Source: a bacterium
GTDB taxonomy: Bacteria > Bacillota > Bacilli > Lactobacillales > Streptococcaceae
Reading direction: 5' to 3'
DNA: 64,000 nucleotides
Assembly: GCA_905221195.1 (NCBI GenBank)
Contig: CAJNCF010000002.1
Location: forward strand, 62,001-126,000
The position numbers were made by a program, and so were the translations under genes. Positions within the stretch are counted from its first letter, which is position 1; the number at the start of each line of letters is the position of its first letter. Under the pieces are notes generated by a model, which was not told the origin of the DNA, searched no databases, and saw only the letters and a list, made by a program, of their open reading frames with translations. Of this stretch, positions 20,242 to 29,202 are shown piece by piece.

Positions 20242-20874
20242 TTAAAAGACAACCTTGGTTCCATGTAATTGTGTCACGCCCAGCTGGTCGATAAAGATTT
20301 GACGGTTGTCAAGGTCAATCCCCCCACCTGGTAGAATTTCAATTTTACCTTTAGCATGTTCCAAAATTCTGTGATAGTGAGCGAAACGTTTGTCTAGCGA
20401 GTCACCAGATACTCCAGCACGAGTTAAGATACGGGTGACACCAGCTTGGCTGAGCCAGTCAATTGCCTCCAACTGGTCTTCATCACTCAATTCATCAAAG
20501 GCCATGTGGAAGACAATTTCCATCCCTTTTGATGCAGCAATTAGCTTCTCCAGATTAGCTTTATCCAACTTCTTCTCAGCAGTTAAAGCCCCAAATACAA
20601 CCCCTTGACTTCCAGCCTGAGCAGTCAAACGAATATCTTCTAGCATGATAGCAATTTCCATATCATTATAGACAAAGTTGCCACCACGTGGACGAATCAT
20701 GGTCATAATAGTAGTATCGTAGTTAACTGCCAGTTCAACCGCTGCCTTAGTTACTCCATAGCTGGGTGTTGTTCCACCAACTGCTAGATTATCACAGAGT
20801 TCGATTCGACGAGCTCCAGCCTGCATCGCTTTTTCAAGCAAGGTCACATTTTCAGCACAAAATTCGTAAATCAT
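20242..20874 (-). CDS. cutC: CutC family protein
   Basis: 210-residue TIM-barrel protein of the CutC family, with the hallmarks ELCDNLAVGGTTPS near the N terminus, MIRPRGGNFVY, and ILPGGGID near the C terminus. It was originally linked to copper homeostasis in enterobacteria. That role is disputed, and the catalytic activity of bacterial members is not established. Good SD (AAGGAG) before the ATG. No copper-related genes are nearby. Confidence 0.9.
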   Translation of the reverse strand: MIYEFCAENVTLLEKAMQAGARRIELCDNLAVGGTTPSYGVTKAAVELAVNYDTTIMTMIRPRGGNFVYNDMEIAIMLEDIRLTAQAGSQGVVFGALTAEKKLDKANLEKLIAASKGMEIVFHMAFDELSDEDQLEAIDWLSQAGVTRILTRAGVSGDSLDKRFAHYHRILEHAKGKIEILPGGGIDLDNRQIFIDQLGVTQLHGTKVVF

Positions 20875-20967
20875 TTGATTCTCCTTGAGTATTACTTTGA
20901 ATTTATTATATCATATTGTCGTGAATATGCTTTCAATTTTATCAAGGGAAATAGTAACAAATTTTAC

Positions 20968-21327
20968 CTATTCTTTGTCTGGAATAACCTTAAAAAGATA
21001 GTAGGTGATAAAGATGGTCAAAGCTCCCAGACCGATTTTGACTGGTAAGAGAGGAGCAAAATAAATGGAAATTCCCATCAGAATGTAGATGGATACAATG
21101 ATTTTTTTCTTACGTTCACGCGCAATGGACTTGGTCTCACGAAAATCAGCTACATATGCTTGATAGAGCTTGGTATGGTAAAGCCAATCTTCGAAACGCT
21201 TAGAACTTCTGGAGAAACAAGCGATAGACAACAAAAGAAAGGGAGTTGTTGGCAACAAGGGTAAAACAACCCCAACAATAGCCAAGGCCAGTGATAAAAA
21301 ACCAATAATAAGATAAATAATACGCAT
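20968..21327 (-). CDS. YbaN/DUF454 family membrane protein
   Basis: 119 residues with three hydrophobic segments. The opening is typical of DUF454 (GFLSLALAIVGVVLPLLPTTPFLLLSIACFSRSSKRFEDWL), with further membrane segments near residues 75-115. SD AGGAG lies upstream. Function unknown. In some bacteria the family sits beside haem or iron genes, but nothing here supports that. Confidence 0.82.
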   Translation of the reverse strand: MRIIYLIIGFLSLALAIVGVVLPLLPTTPFLLLSIACFSRSSKRFEDWLYHTKLYQAYVADFRETKSIARERKKKIIVSIYILMGISIYFAPLLPVKIGLGALTIFITYYLFKVIPDKE

Positions 21328-21395
21328 AACTTCTCCTAGTTAAAATAATCTTCTTCTAGTTTCGCATACAATGGTGAATTTTGTCAAGCTCCAAC

Positions 21396-21427
21396 CAAAA
21401 AGAGCCTGAAATTCACTTTCAGGACTC
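21396..21427 (-). terminator. Terminator of topA
   Basis: The stem GAG.CCTGAAA / TTTCAGG.CTC is followed by a T-run, just past the topA stop. Confidence 0.8.
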
Positions 21428-21432
21428 TCCAC

Positions 21433-23520
21433 TTATTTAATCTTTTCCTCTTCGTAGTCGCCATTACTACATACAACTTGCTTACCACCACCACGGACTT
21501 TTTTCTCCATGAGGAAGTTGCCACATTTTGGACAGTCACGACCAACAGGCTTGTCCCAAGAGGTAAATTCACATTCTGGATAGCGGTTGCAACCATAGAA
21601 GAGGCGGTTACGTTTTGTTTTACGTTCAATAATTTGTCCCTGATGACAACTTGGACACTCAACACCGATTTCTTTCACGATTGCTTGGGTATGGCGGCAA
21701 TCTGGGAAATTGCTACAAGCGTAGAACTTACCAAAACGACCAAGCTTAATGACCATCGGACTGCCACATACTTCACAGTCAAATCCAGCTGGTTCATCCT
21801 TGATTTGGATTTTCTCCATTTCTTCTTCAGCCTTGGCGACTTCTTTAGAGAATGGTTTATAAAAGGCGTCAATGACACGTTGCCACTGCTCTTTTCCGAC
21901 TTCTACGTCATCCAGTTTACCTTCCATTTCAGCTGTGAAGGTCACGTTTACGATATCTGGGAAATATTCAACGATAAGCTTGTTGACAATTTCACCCAAC
22001 TCTGTTGGTTCAAAGCGTTTGGATGCAAGGCGAACATAGTAACGTTTCTGAATAGTTTCAATGGTAGGTGCGTAGGTTGACGGACGTCCAACCCCATTTT
22101 CCTCCAAGGTCTTGATAAGGGTCGCTTCAGAATAGCGAGCAGGCGGTTGAGTGAAATGTTGCTCTGGTTTGCTATTGACCTGTTTGACCACATCTCCAAC
22201 AGCCATATCTGGTAACATCTTATTCTTATCAGAGTCATTATAAATGGCAAGATAACCATCAAACTTAACCTGACTACCATTGGCAGCAAATTGGACCCCA
22301 TTTTGAGACAATTTAACAGCCATGGTATCAAAGACAGCCGCTGTCATCTGACTCGCCACAAAACGATTCCAGATAAGAGTATAAAGCTTGAGCTGATCCT
22401 TATCCAAATACTTAGCGATGCTTTCAGGTGTATTAAAGACACTAGACGGACGAATAGCCTCGTGGGCATCCTGAGCACCTGAAGCATTTTTAACCTTGCT
22501 CCCATGCTTAGAATACTTGCTACCAAAACGGTCCGTAATGAAACTTGCTGCTTCATTTTGCGCTACAGGACTGATACGAGTCGAATCAGTACGCATATAG
22601 GTAATTAAACCTTGCACCCCAGAACCAATATTGATCCCTTCATAGAGCTGTTGGGCAACCATCATGGTCTTTCGAGTACGGAAATTGATTTTATTAGCAG
22701 CATCCATCTGCATGGACGAAGTGGTATAAGGTAAAGGAGCATTGCGCTTGCGCTCTTTCTTATCCACCTGATCTACTGAAAAGTCTTTACTAGTCAGACG
22801 AGACAAGACTTCCTTAACCTCGTCATTACTAGTCAGTTTCAGCTTTTTACCATCTAATCCATAGAAGGAAGCCTGAAATTGCTTGGTTCCCTTTTTAAAG
22901 ACAGCATCAATTGTCCAGTATTCTTCAGGCTGGAAAGCATTGATTTCATTCTCACGGTCAATGATTAACTTAAGCGCAATAGACTGAACGCGACCTGCTG
23001 ACAAGCCCTTCTTGACCTTCTTCCACAAAATAGGCGAAATCGAATACCCTACCAAGCGGTCCAGGACACGACGAGCCTGTTGGGCATCGACCAAGTCCAT
23101 ATCAATCTTGCGTGGTTCTTTAAATGCATTTTTGACTGCATCCTTGGTGATTTCATTGAAGACCACACGGTTGGCATCATTTTCATCCAAGTTGAGAATA
23201 TGGGCCAAATGCCAAGAAATCGCTTCTCCTTCACGGTCCGGGTCACTCGCAAGAAAGACTTTATTAGCTTTTTTGGCTTCTTTTTTCAAGTCATTGATGA
23301 GAGGACCTTTTCCTCGGATATTGATATATTGCGGTTCATAATTATTTTCAATATCGACGGACATACTGGATTTCTTCAAATCACGGATATGCCCGACACT
23401 GGCTAAAACTTTGTAATTTCTGCCTAGATATTTTTCAATCGTTTTCGCCTTAGCAGGCGACTCCACGATAACTAGATTTTTTTTAACTGTTGATTTTTTC
23501 TTTTTTGTTGCCGTAGCCAC
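21433..23520 (-). CDS. topA: DNA topoisomerase I
   Basis: Type IA topoisomerase that relaxes negative supercoils. A GTG start at 23520 is chosen (AAGG 9 bases upstream) over an upstream TTG, giving 695 residues, the length I know for pneumococcal TopA. The Toprim domain begins with [17 protein letters not shown] and has [15 protein letters not shown]. The active-site tyrosine is in [11 protein letters not shown] near residue 305. Three C-terminal zinc-ribbon repeats follow (from [16 protein letters not shown] and CPKCGNFL). The last lacks its fourth cysteine. Confidence 0.95.
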   Translation of the reverse strand: MATATKKKKSTVKKNLVIVESPAKAKTIEKYLGRNYKVLASVGHIRDLKKSSMSVDIENNYEPQYINIRGKGPLINDLKKEAKKANKVFLASDPDREGEAISWHLAHILNLDENDANRVVFNEITKDAVKNAFKEPRKIDMDLVDAQQARRVLDRLVGYSISPILWKKVKKGLSAGRVQSIALKLIIDRENEINAFQPEEYWTIDAVFKKGTKQFQASFYGLDGKKLKLTSNDEVKEVLSRLTSKDFSVDQVDKKERKRNAPLPYTTSSMQMDAANKINFRTRKTMMVAQQLYEGINIGSGVQGLITYMRTDSTRISPVAQNEAASFITDRFGSKYSKHGSKVKNASGAQDAHEAIRPSSVFNTPESIAKYLDKDQLKLYTLIWNRFVASQMTAAVFDTMAVKLSQNGVQFAANGSQVKFDGYLAIYNDSDKNKMLPDMAVGDVVKQVNSKPEQHFTQPPARYSEATLIKTLEENGVGRPSTYAPTIETIQKRYYVRLASKRFEPTELGEIVNKLIVEYFPDIVNVTFTAEMEGKLDDVEVGKEQWQRVIDAFYKPFSKEVAKAEEEMEKIQIKDEPAGFDCEVCGSPMVIKLGRFGKFYACSNFPDCRHTQAIVKEIGVECPSCHQGQIIERKTKRNRLFYGCNRYPECEFTSWDKPVGRDCPKCGNFLMEKKVRGGGKQVVCSNGDYEEEKIK

Positions 23521-23544
23521 AGTATCACACCTTTTCAAAGTAAT

Positions 23545-23575
23545 AAACTTTATAAAGTGTAAACCATTTTGCCAT
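23545..23575 (-). promoter_or_regulatory. Promoter of topA
   Basis: On the minus strand TTGACA followed after 17 bases by TACACT, about 25-55 bases before the GTG start. Coordinates approximate to a few bases. Confidence 0.6.
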
Positions 23576-23639
23576 AACTGTCAAGACTTAGCTCCTATAT
23601 ATAGAAGAAAAGTTTGTCCAGTAAGCGAACTTTCGTCCT

Positions 23640-23743
23640 ATACTCAATGAAAATCAAAGAGCAAACTAGGAAGCTAGTCGCAGACTGTACTTGAGTACGG
23701 CAAGGTGAAGCTGACGTGGTTTGAAGAGATTTTCGAAGAGTAT
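23640..23743. repeat. BOX element (boxA-boxC, no boxB)
   Basis: About 104 bases. On the minus strand it starts TACTCTTCGAAAATCTC (boxA) and ends with TTTTCATTGAGTA (boxC). The copy between topA and dprA lacks the middle boxB. Its edge touches the dprA stop codon. BOX elements are dispersed small non-autonomous repeats of pneumococcus and relatives. Confidence 0.88.
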
Positions 23744-24591
23744 TAAAATTCAAATTCTGCAAGAACATCCTGCCCGCTGGTGACCAATTTTGCTCCTTCT
23801 TGGATCAAATGATGGCAACCATCTGATAGTCCATCTAAAATGCTACCAGGAATAGCAAAGACATCGCGCCCTTCTTCCATTGCTCGCTCACAGGTAATGA
23901 GACTACCTGAGCGCATCTTGGCCTCTGCTACAATCACACCACGGCAAAGTCCAGCAATAATGCGATTACGGGCAGGAAAATGAAATTTCAGAGGTTGTTC
24001 ACCAGGTCCATACTCACTGAGAACCAAATGCTCATTTCCGATGTAGTCTTGCAAGCGTTTATTGGCTTTAGGATAAAACACATCCAGACCTGTACCAATC
24101 ACTGCAATGGTTTTTCCGCCATTCTGAAGAGCTGCCATATGAGCTGATGTGTCAATGCCCTTGGCTAATCCACTGACGATAACCAGTTCATTTTCCAAGC
24201 CTTGAATGACTTTTTCAACTGACTTAGCTCCCTGTTTGCTACAAGCACGACTCCCCACAACCGCTACCTTAGGAAATTTCAAGAGGTCAAGATTGCCCTT
24301 GTAAAATAAAAGTACAGGCGCATCGTATATTTCACTCAAATCCCAAGGGTAACAGTCATCTAAAATAGAGAAAGATGGAAATTTTTGAAATTCTTTCTCC
24401 AAATGCGCATCGTCTATCTGAAAATAACGTTCCATAAAAACAGCTGGATTTCGGCAACCTGATATATCTGCAATATCACCCAACAAAAGTTCTTGATCAA
24501 CACTTTCACCGTATTCTAGGACCTTCAAAATCTGTTGATTGGTCAAACCTGATTTTTTTAACTTATAGATTTCATAGTTTGTGATTTTCAT
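23743..24591 (-). CDS. dprA: DNA processing protein DprA (transformation)
   Basis: Loads RecA on incoming single-stranded DNA during natural transformation and, in pneumococcus, helps shut off competence by binding ComE. The start at 24591 (MKITNYEIYKLKK) gives 282 residues, the known pneumococcal length; an upstream in-frame ATG at 24603 is not preferred. An N-terminal SAM-like region is followed by the Rossmann-like domain (VVGSRACSKQG, VSGLAKGIDTSAH, GTGLDVFYPKAN, SEYGPGEQP, ARNRIIAGL). A ComX box upstream shows that it is a late competence gene. Confidence 0.95.
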   Translation of the reverse strand: MKITNYEIYKLKKSGLTNQQILKVLEYGESVDQELLLGDIADISGCRNPAVFMERYFQIDDAHLEKEFQKFPSFSILDDCYPWDLSEIYDAPVLLFYKGNLDLLKFPKVAVVGSRACSKQGAKSVEKVIQGLENELVIVSGLAKGIDTSAHMAALQNGGKTIAVIGTGLDVFYPKANKRLQDYIGNEHLVLSEYGPGEQPLKFHFPARNRIIAGLCRGVIVAEAKMRSGSLITCERAMEEGRDVFAIPGSILDGLSDGCHHLIQEGAKLVTSGQDVLAEFEF

Positions 24592-24624
24592 AAATAACTC
24601 CATTTCTTTTTCTACTCATCTATT

Positions 24625-24632
24625 TATTCGTA
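24625..24632 (-). promoter_or_regulatory. ComX (SigX) cin-box promoter of dprA
   Basis: TACGAATA on the minus strand, 34 bases before the dprA ATG, preceded by a T-run. This is the established combox recognised by the alternative sigma factor ComX. Confidence 0.85.
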
Positions 24633-24671
24633 AAAAAATAAAAAAACATCCGACTATTTCAGCCAGATGTT
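24631..24671 (-). terminator. Terminator of the tarIJ-licABC operon
   Basis: The stem AACATCtGGCT / AGTCgGATGTT is followed by a long T-rich tract that leads directly into the ComX box of dprA. Confidence 0.82.
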
Positions 24672-24678
24672 GGAATCT

Positions 24679-25368
24679 TTAATTTTCGTTTTTAAGAATT
24701 TCTTCTAATTTATGATAGTCTTGGACACTATCGATTTCATAGATGCTATTGCCTTCTAATTCTTCAACATAGACATCTAGCTCTTTGATATTGTCCTTAA
24801 CCATATTGTCCCAGTAGAGATCAACAAATTCGCCACTTGCATAAGCCTTGTCGATAAAGCTGACAATTTTTTCTGCAGTTGGAGCATCCCAGAAAGAGAC
24901 ACCACTAAGGATACGACCTGCCTTGCTATCAACAGTAATGTCTTGAACCTTATAGTCATCTCCATAGACCAAGAACCACTCGTTGGTACAATCTTCACGA
25001 TAGACACTAAAATAAGTCGAACGTGTCAAATCATTGCGGAACATATTTTTAAAGAGATAGTTATCGGCATCAATAACATAGCTGTTGGCCAATTCTTCTT
25101 TTACAAGATAGAGAGAATAAAAGTTATTATAGTCAGCGTATTTATCATTGAAAACGAGGCGAACACCGTATTTTTCTTTCAAATAATCAAATTGCTCTTT
25201 AAGATAACCAACAATGATGATAATTTCATCAATTCCTTTTTCTTTGAGAAACTCAATTTGATATTCTATCAAAGGTTTTTGATTAACCTGAACCAAGGCT
25301 TTAGGGGTATTTTCAGTCATAGGACGCAAGCGAGTTCCCAATCCCGCTGCTAAAATGATGGCTTTCAC
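24679..25368 (-). CDS. licC: CTP:phosphocholine cytidylyltransferase
   Basis: Makes CDP-choline from phosphocholine and CTP for decoration of teichoic acids. 229 residues. The nucleotidyltransferase start AIILAAGLGTRLRPMTENTPKAL is followed by the metal-binding DADNYL region. It is the last gene of the lic operon, after licA (kinase) and licB (choline uptake), and is followed by a terminator. Confidence 0.94.
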   Translation of the reverse strand: MKAIILAAGLGTRLRPMTENTPKALVQVNQKPLIEYQIEFLKEKGIDEIIIIVGYLKEQFDYLKEKYGVRLVFNDKYADYNNFYSLYLVKEELANSYVIDADNYLFKNMFRNDLTRSTYFSVYREDCTNEWFLVYGDDYKVQDITVDSKAGRILSGVSFWDAPTAEKIVSFIDKAYASGEFVDLYWDNMVKDNIKELDVYVEELEGNSIYEIDSVQDYHKLEEILKNEN

Positions 25369-25379
25369 ACGAATCTCCT

Positions 25380-26258
25380 TTATTCTTTAATAATAATATA
25401 AACTCCAGCAATGACGACAAGTGACGTGATAATTGTCAGCATATCTAGCGGTGCACCCAAGAAAACAACTGCGAACAAGACAGTCCAAACTACATAGCTC
25501 ACATTTAAGCCTGTAGCCTTGGCTGGTTGCAAGCGATTGATAGCGATATAATAAGCCAAGTAAGAAATCATATCAAAGGCTGCAAAGACAATCATAAGAC
25601 CTAGCAATTGCCCATTGGCTACTTCTGCAAATGATTGATGAGAGAAGAGCACAATCACAAGATAAGACAAGAATGAAGTCACTTGACGGATTAAGAGGGC
25701 TTCTATTTCACTCAGTTCACTTTCCATAGCAAAAGAGCTAAGAACACTCTCACTTCCCCATGCGATAGCACAAACCAAAGCACAGAGAATACCAATGTAG
25801 AAGGAATTAACCTGTTCAACCTTATAAGTTTGAGCAATAATCCCTCCAATAATCAAGACAATCCCAAACACAGTATTTTTCGAAATCTTGTGCTTCAAAA
25901 AGAAGAAAGCCAATAAAACTGAAACTGCAGGGTAGATAGCAGATACCGATGAAGCTAAGGAACTTCCAATATACTTAACTGCATAAAGATTGGCCTGCAT
26001 TCCGATAGGACCAGCTAGCAAGGCTCCGATGATAACACTAACATTGCGAATATTTAAGAAAATTGAGAGACGCACTTTTCCTTCTTTTACCAAAAGAAAA
26101 GCTAGTAAGATAAAGATACTCAAGAAATCGTGAGCAGCAGCTACCACAAAGGGCGACAAATCTGTAAAAATCGAAAAGATATAAGCACTAATCGTTAGAC
26201 CTAATCCCCAGAAAACACCTGAGAGTAGACCAAAAGAAACTCCATTTTTATTTTTCAT
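25380..26258 (-). CDS. licB: Choline transporter (EamA/DMT family)
   Basis: 292 residues from the ATG at 26258, which has GGAGGT just upstream; the ATG at 26270 contains that ribosome site inside the reading frame and is rejected. About ten hydrophobic segments in two EamA repeats identify a drug/metabolite-transporter-family protein. In the lic operon this gene brings in exogenous choline, which the cell cannot make. The start overlaps the end of licA by 11 bases. Confidence 0.92.
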   Translation of the reverse strand: MKNKNGVSFGLLSGVFWGLGLTISAYIFSIFTDLSPFVVAAAHDFLSIFILLAFLLVKEGKVRLSIFLNIRNVSVIIGALLAGPIGMQANLYAVKYIGSSLASSVSAIYPAVSVLLAFFFLKHKISKNTVFGIVLIIGGIIAQTYKVEQVNSFYIGILCALVCAIAWGSESVLSSFAMESELSEIEALLIRQVTSFLSYLVIVLFSHQSFAEVANGQLLGLMIVFAAFDMISYLAYYIAINRLQPAKATGLNVSYVVWTVLFAVVFLGAPLDMLTIITSLVVIAGVYIIIKE

Positions 26259-27117
26259 CTGAACCTCCATAATATGACAAACCTTTAATAGCTCTTTGGT
26301 AACGGCTCACACCATAATCACCAAAATCTGCACCTTGCTCTTCTTTGTAGACTGTCCATAGACTCCAAATAGTATCTTGTAAAATTTTATAAATGGCAAT
26401 CTTTTCACGAGAGACAGGTGTTTGGTCACTCTCATAGCGAGACAAGAAGGCTTCTTCCTCTTGAAGACTGAATTCAGACTCTAAAAAGAGAGCAGCCAAA
26501 TCCCACATTGGATCGTTCATGGATGAATATTCCCAGTCAATCAGATAAAGTCGTCCTTGAGGTGATTCGATAAAGTTTTCAGGAACCAAATCGATATGGC
26601 AAGATTTTCTATCAACACCTAAGTCAATCAACCTTTTCTCTAAGGAGAAGACTTCTTCTCGAACAGCTTCATAGTTGGCATAAGGGATTTTCTCTTCAAT
26701 CAAGGATTCGTATTTTTTGATTTCTTCAAAAGGAGCAAATTCTCCTCTTAATTCCTTGCCAGAAGCATGAATGGTTTGTAAAATTGGAGCAATTTTATCA
26801 AATTTAGTCTTGATTGACGTTGAATCAAGCGTGATAGCAGATTCAATATACTCATTCACTTTGATACCAGCTTCAATATCAAAAAGATAATTTTTGACAT
26901 CTAAGTCTAAATCTTTAAGTAGTTCAAGATTGTACTTTTCATCTTGACGATTGATTAGTTTTTCAGTCCCTTTACCAAAGAACTTAACAATGTATTGCTT
27001 ATTTGTTGTTTTGACCAAATAGTTTTGATTGGTCATTCCCCCCAGTTGTTCAACACTGAGGACTTCCTCTTCTTGACTAAGTAAGGAAGAAATTTTTTCT
27101 TTAATGATTTTCTCCAC
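26248..27117 (-). CDS. licA: Choline kinase
   Basis: Phosphorylates imported choline. 289 residues of the APH/choline-kinase fold: the N-terminal lobe contains LGGMTNQNYLVKT, the catalytic loop is CHIDLVPENFI, and the metal-binding aspartate is in LIDWEYSSMNDPMWDLA. It lies 16 bases after tarJ and overlaps licB, so the products for uptake and activation are made together. Confidence 0.95.
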   Translation of the reverse strand: MEKIIKEKISSLLSQEEEVLSVEQLGGMTNQNYLVKTTNKQYIVKFFGKGTEKLINRQDEKYNLELLKDLDLDVKNYLFDIEAGIKVNEYIESAITLDSTSIKTKFDKIAPILQTIHASGKELRGEFAPFEEIKKYESLIEEKIPYANYEAVREEVFSLEKRLIDLGVDRKSCHIDLVPENFIESPQGRLYLIDWEYSSMNDPMWDLAALFLESEFSLQEEEAFLSRYESDQTPVSREKIAIYKILQDTIWSLWTVYKEEQGADFGDYGVSRYQRAIKGLSYYGGSDEK

Positions 27118-27133
27118 AATTAACCTCCAGTTC

Positions 27134-28156
27134 TTATACTTCCCACTTAAACACGGTTTTAAAGGCTGTGTTTAAGTCAGTCGCAAAGACACGGTGAATA
27201 TCTTTTATTTCTCTTACAGGTTCTTCTAGATAAAGGATATTTTTAAGACGATTGGCAAATTTCTTGACTTCCATCATTTGGATTGCATTTTCAAAATCAA
27301 TGCGACCAGAACGAGAGGAACCAACCAAGAGCAAACCTTTTTCTAAGGCATCGCGTGTATTGATGTTGACTTTATATTCGCTAACTCCCATCATGAGAAT
27401 CGTTCCCTGAGGACGAATATAGCGAATCAAGTCGTTAATAGCTGGTCCAGTACCATCACCACCACAACATTCAAAAGCATGGTCAAAGGCCAAATCTTCA
27501 GGAATATTGTCAGTAATATAGCATTCTTTGGCAAATGAGAAGAGTTCCAACTTTTCCCAATGACGACCAATAACCACAATATCTGCTTCTGGCAAAGTAT
27601 AGTTGATAATATTAGCAACGACAAAAGCTAAACTTCCATCTCCGATAACGGCGATTCGGTCCCGCTTGCTATGAGCAAGAGTCAATAGGCGATTCATGGC
27701 ATGCATACCAACACTTACAAACTCTGTAATGGCTGCAACCGTATCTTCGATAGCATCGTAAGCCACCACACGGTCTTTAGGGAGAGAAACAAACTCTCTC
27801 ATAAAGCCATCAAATCCACTAGACAAGAAATGGGTCCCTGTCATATAGTTCTCATAGAATTCTTCATCGCTCTGCATAGGAGGCTGATTGGGAATCATGA
27901 CAACTTTTTGACCAACCTCGTAGGTTCCTGTCGGGTCAGAAATAACGGTTCCACAAGACTCGTGAATCATTGCCATTGGAAGCTTTTTATTCAAAATCTT
28001 TGGATCACGTTTCCCTTGGTAGTAACGCTGATCCGCATGACAGACAGCCATGTAGTTGGGACGGATAAGGATATGATTCTCTTGGTCAATAGCCTCTTCC
28101 TGGTATTTGACATTGATGAACTTAGGCTTAGTTAGTTGATAAATTTGATTAATCAT
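27134..28156 (-). CDS. tarJ: Ribulose-5-phosphate reductase (CDP-ribitol pathway)
   Basis: Zinc-type alcohol dehydrogenase that reduces ribulose 5-phosphate to ribitol 5-phosphate. The start at 28156 (MINQIYQLTKPKF) gives 340 residues; an upstream TTG would add six residues that overlap tarI. The metal-site residues are around AVCHADQRY and MIHESCGTV, and the cofactor site GDGSLAFVVANI follows. With TarI it supplies CDP-ribitol for the ribitol of teichoic acid. Confidence 0.92.
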   Translation of the reverse strand: MINQIYQLTKPKFINVKYQEEAIDQENHILIRPNYMAVCHADQRYYQGKRDPKILNKKLPMAMIHESCGTVISDPTGTYEVGQKVVMIPNQPPMQSDEEFYENYMTGTHFLSSGFDGFMREFVSLPKDRVVAYDAIEDTVAAITEFVSVGMHAMNRLLTLAHSKRDRIAVIGDGSLAFVVANIINYTLPEADIVVIGRHWEKLELFSFAKECYITDNIPEDLAFDHAFECCGGDGTGPAINDLIRYIRPQGTILMMGVSEYKVNINTRDALEKGLLLVGSSRSGRIDFENAIQMMEVKKFANRLKNILYLEEPVREIKDIHRVFATDLNTAFKTVFKWEV

Positions 28157-28160
28157 TTCA

Positions 28161-28868
28161 CTAGTCTTTCTCAATCATACTTTTTGCAATCTTCAAGTCT
28201 GTCACTGTTGTGATTTTCAGATTTGAATATTCACCCTTGGCCAAGGCTACATCTTTTCCTTTAATCACAAAGATTTTACATGCGTCTGTTAAGATTTCCT
28301 TCTCCTCAGCTGAGAGTGAACCGTAAAGGTCCATGAAGTCCTTGCAACGGAATGTTTGAGGTGTTTGTCCTTGATAAAGATGAGCACGATTTGGAATATC
28401 TGTAATGAATTGACCATTGGTACTTTCAACGATAGTATCAACCGCTTCTACCACTGTGTCCACTGCGTCATGATTTTGACAAAGTTTGATATTGTCTTGA
28501 ATCATGCGAAGTGTAATAAATGGACGAACAGAATCGTGTGTAACAACGATGTCCTCTGGAGTAAGCGGACGATAAGCATCAATGGCTTCAATGATTTTCT
28601 CAATACTCGTATTACGGTCAGCACCACCTTTTGTAATGATGATACGATCCTTATGAAGAGACAGATATTTATCTACAAGATCCTCTGCATGAGAAACCCA
28701 GTCTCCGTGAACACCAACCACAATTTTTTCAATGCTTGGTTCCAAGACAAATTTTTCAATTGTATGAATCAAAATAGGTCGATCACCTAGCTCTAAAAAT
28801 TGTTTTGGCAAGTTACTGATTCCCATGCGTGTGCCAGTTCCACCAGCAAGAATTCCTGCATAAATCAT
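28161..28868 (-). CDS. tarI: Ribitol-5-phosphate cytidylyltransferase
   Basis: IspD-like cytidylyltransferase that makes CDP-ribitol. 235 residues. The N-terminal AGILAGGTGTRMGISNLPKQFLELGDRPI is the CTP-binding signature, with THDSVRPF and NRAHLYQGQTPQTF further on. First gene of the lic operon. Only 4 bases separate its stop from the tarJ start. Confidence 0.94.
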   Translation of the reverse strand: MIYAGILAGGTGTRMGISNLPKQFLELGDRPILIHTIEKFVLEPSIEKIVVGVHGDWVSHAEDLVDKYLSLHKDRIIITKGGADRNTSIEKIIEAIDAYRPLTPEDIVVTHDSVRPFITLRMIQDNIKLCQNHDAVDTVVEAVDTIVESTNGQFITDIPNRAHLYQGQTPQTFRCKDFMDLYGSLSAEEKEILTDACKIFVIKGKDVALAKGEYSNLKITTVTDLKIAKSMIEKD

Positions 28869-28909
28869 CTTTTTTCTCCTTTGTCTTACTAAAAAAACTT
28901 ATTCTCTCT

Positions 28910-28915
28910 ATTATA
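28910..28915 (-). promoter_or_regulatory. Proximal promoter -10 of the lic operon
   Basis: TGGTATAAT on the minus strand (extended -10), about 42 bases before tarI. No good -35 is seen. It is a second, probably constitutive start downstream of the CiaR-type promoter. Confidence 0.6.
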
Positions 28916-29074
28916 CCACAATCTAGTCCTATCATGAAAGAAATACTAGACCTCCCTTTCTAGAATAGAAGGGTTAAGCAGTTCTATTATTCAAAGAAAC
29001 TAGTCTATTTCTAGTAATAACTAGGAATTCTGTAGCAATTACTAATAAATAGCTGTGAAATTTTAGAGTTCTTC

Positions 29075-29107
29075 AGAATAATATAATTTTCTTAAAGAAA
29101 ACTTAAA
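29075..29107 (-). promoter_or_regulatory. CiaR-controlled promoter of the lic operon
   Basis: The direct repeat TTTAAG-N5-TTTAAG (29107-29091 on the minus strand) matches the established CiaR site exactly. Ten bases later TATTCT (29080-29075) can serve as the -10, the spacing seen at CiaR-activated promoters. The rest of the 334-base tarI-tacF gap shows nothing else I can name. Confidence 0.8.
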
Positions 29108-29177
29108 ATTAAGATTTGAAACTTCAAAGTGATTACTTACTTTACTGCCCTTCATTTCTTATTAGCTGACTTTATGA

Positions 29178-29183
29178 TATAAT
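29178..29183 (+). promoter_or_regulatory. Promoter -10 of tacF-licD1-licD2
   Basis: An extended -10, TGATATAAT, with a poor -35 (TTTCTT, 17-base spacer), 20 bases before tacF. Confidence 0.6.
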
Positions 29184-29202
29184 GAAAAACGAGGTAAATT
29201 GA

